Shown here: piece after piece, positions 63,208-64,000 of the stretch
Layout: the number at the start of each line of letters is the position of its first letter
How positions within the stretch are numbered: position 1 is the stretch's first letter
Assembly (NCBI RefSeq): GCF_000737715.1
Contig: NZ_JPRN01000001.1
Span: forward strand, 186,001 to 250,000
Origin: Chryseobacterium sp. JM1
GTDB lineage: Bacteria > Bacteroidota > Bacteroidia > Flavobacteriales > Weeksellaceae
Direction: 5' to 3'
Length of the DNA: 64,000 nucleotides
Notes under the pieces: generated by a model
Databases searched by the model: none
Told to the model about the DNA's origin: nothing
Seen by the model: the letters and a program-made list of their open reading frames with translations, nothing else
Program-made: the position numbers and the translations under genes

Positions 63208-63420
63208 ATGAGCAATATACAAGATGAATTTAAAGTCTTTAAAGACGAGCTGAAAAAACTGAATATCGATGTACAGAAAGTAGTGAAAGTAGGAAACGGA
63301 AGCATGGATTTCCATGAGGTTTTTTACAAATCGCCGAGATATCAGGATATAAAAAGCGTGTATGTTCAGCGTCATAACCTGGACAGTATGGTAGAGAAAT
63401 TTAAAAAGGCTTACCACTAA
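63208..63420 (+). CDS. Small hypothetical protein
   Basis: A 70-residue, charged, soluble protein (FKVFKDELKKLNIDVQKV, ending VEKFKKAYH). It looks like a helix-strand-helix fold. I recognise no domain. A perfect terminator follows 9 bp after the stop, which supports a real gene. An overlapping minus-strand frame has poorer protein character and is rejected. Confidence 0.72.
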   Translation: MSNIQDEFKVFKDELKKLNIDVQKVVKVGNGSMDFHEVFYKSPRYQDIKSVYVQRHNLDSMVEKFKKAYH

Positions 63421-63429
63421 AAATAAAAT

Positions 63430-63461
63430 GGGCGCCGCAGAGAATCTGCGGCGCCCGGTTT
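63430..63461. terminator. Strong terminator between convergent genes
   Basis: A perfect 12-bp stem GGGCGCCGCAGA/TCTGCGGCGCCC with a GAA loop, followed by GGTTTTT. It serves the 70-residue protein gene and probably also the MFS gene. Confidence 0.9.
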
Positions 63462-63476
63462 TTATAGCTGTTGATG

Positions 63477-64000
63477 TTAATCTTTATCCAGTGAAGAGTT
63501 TTCTTTTGTATCCTTCATTCCGGCATACACAATCAGAGAAAATAAAATACATCCGGTGATATACCAGTAGAAATACTGTTCTGTTCCCGCCTGCTTGAAC
63601 CAAAGGGCTACATACTCTGCCGTTCCTCCGAAAATAGCCACTGTAAGGGCATACGGAAGACCTACTCCCAGGGCTCTGATCTCAGAAGGAAAGAGTTCCG
63701 CCTTGACAACAGCATTGATAGAAGTATAGCCGCTGACAATAATAAGCGCTGCCATAATCAGGAAAAACGCCGTCCACATCGAAGTAGTTGTGCTTAAAGC
63801 GGTGAGAAGAGGAACTGTAAATAATGTTCCCAAAATTCCAAAACCTAAAAGCAGTGGTCTTCTCCCGATTCTATCTGACAATGCTCCGAATACAGGCTGC
63901 AGACAGGCAAATATAAATAGTGAAATAAAGGAGATCAGGGTAGATTGTTCCTTGGTAAGATGAACGGTGTTCACCAAGAATTTCTGCATATAGGTAGTAT
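63477..64000 (-). CDS. MFS transporter, 5' end cut off by the window
   Basis: The frame is open through the window edge at 64000, so only the C-terminal part is present (at least 173 residues). The MFS loop motif SDRIGRRPLL is visible, followed by four to five helices and a charged tail (KDTKENSSLDKD). It resembles the metabolite:H+ symporter (MHS/ProP-KgtP-like) group, which carries organic acids or osmolytes. The substrate is not determinable here. Confidence 0.88.
   Translation of the reverse strand, partial: TTYMQKFLVNTVHLTKEQSTLISFISLFIFACLQPVFGALSDRIGRRPLLLGFGILGTLFTVPLLTALSTTTSMWTAFFLIMAALIIVSGYTSINAVVKAELFPSEIRALGVGLPYALTVAIFGGTAEYVALWFKQAGTEQYFYWYITGCILFSLIVYAGMKDTKENSSLDKD

Noticed and set aside
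63184..63417. 77-residue minus-strand frame
   Set aside because: It is the shadow of the plus-strand 70-residue gene, which has a matching terminator.

Overview
The window reads as chromosomal DNA of a flavobacterium, most likely Chryseobacterium or a close Weeksellaceae relative. The signs are AT-rich spacers, Bacteroidota promoters (TTTG, about 17-22 bp, then TAnnTTTG), no consistent Shine-Dalgarno sequences, several type IX secretion (T9SS) cargo proteins with C-terminal sorting domains, tandem secreted proteins whose mature end reads QVGIN, and a DUF3467 gene after rpoC. The genus is inferred; there is no rRNA to confirm it.

1-6.9 kb: end of a sensor histidine kinase, then a CzcCBA-type heavy-metal efflux operon preceded by four TTTAA words at exact 11-bp spacing. 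7-8.5 kb: a duplicated DUF4394 lipoprotein. 8.7-31.4 kb: the translation/transcription core cluster tuf, tRNA-Trp, secE, nusG, rplK, rplA, rplJ, rplL, rpoB, rpoC and DUF3467. It is split twice by cell-surface genes: three QVGIN paralogues and a BspA-type repeat protein between nusG and rplK, and an orphan, a YadA-head-like protein and an 865-residue T9SS protein between rplL and rpoB.

31.6-36.8 kb: an AT-rich PD-(D/E)XK nuclease, a Crp/Fnr regulator, and a tight envelope operon (DUF5777 barrel, mono-haem lipoprotein, YceI, ankyrin, DOMON-T9SS) with a CRP-like box at its promoter. 36.9-45.6 kb: acetyltransferase, secreted phosphodiesterase, an NmrA/HxlR divergent pair sharing overlapping promoters, an AraC/cupin/alcohol dehydrogenase module, a carboxylesterase, and a 51-residue double-glycine, six-cysteine peptide. 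45.6-54.9 kb: cytoplasmic alpha-amylase, DNA polymerase IV, a GNAT/thioredoxin pair, purine nucleoside phosphorylase/LpxK, TruA, a small membrane protein behind a structured leader, and an ABC exporter. 55-64 kb: a patatin-barrel protein, an M43 metalloprotease, a methyltransferase, a hydrolase/ECF sigma/membrane protein operon, a repeat-rich spacer, a 70-residue protein and the end of an MFS transporter.

The most unusual non-coding signal is a set of intergenic inverted repeats whose arms are built from a heptamer repeated two to five times. The heptamer word differs from element to element while the layout stays the same. Three of them lie inside the rpoBC transcription unit. Other regulatory candidates are a sigma-54-like promoter with an attenuator before the surface-protein operon, a long folded rpoB leader, and leaderless or near-leaderless starts for dinB and lpxK.
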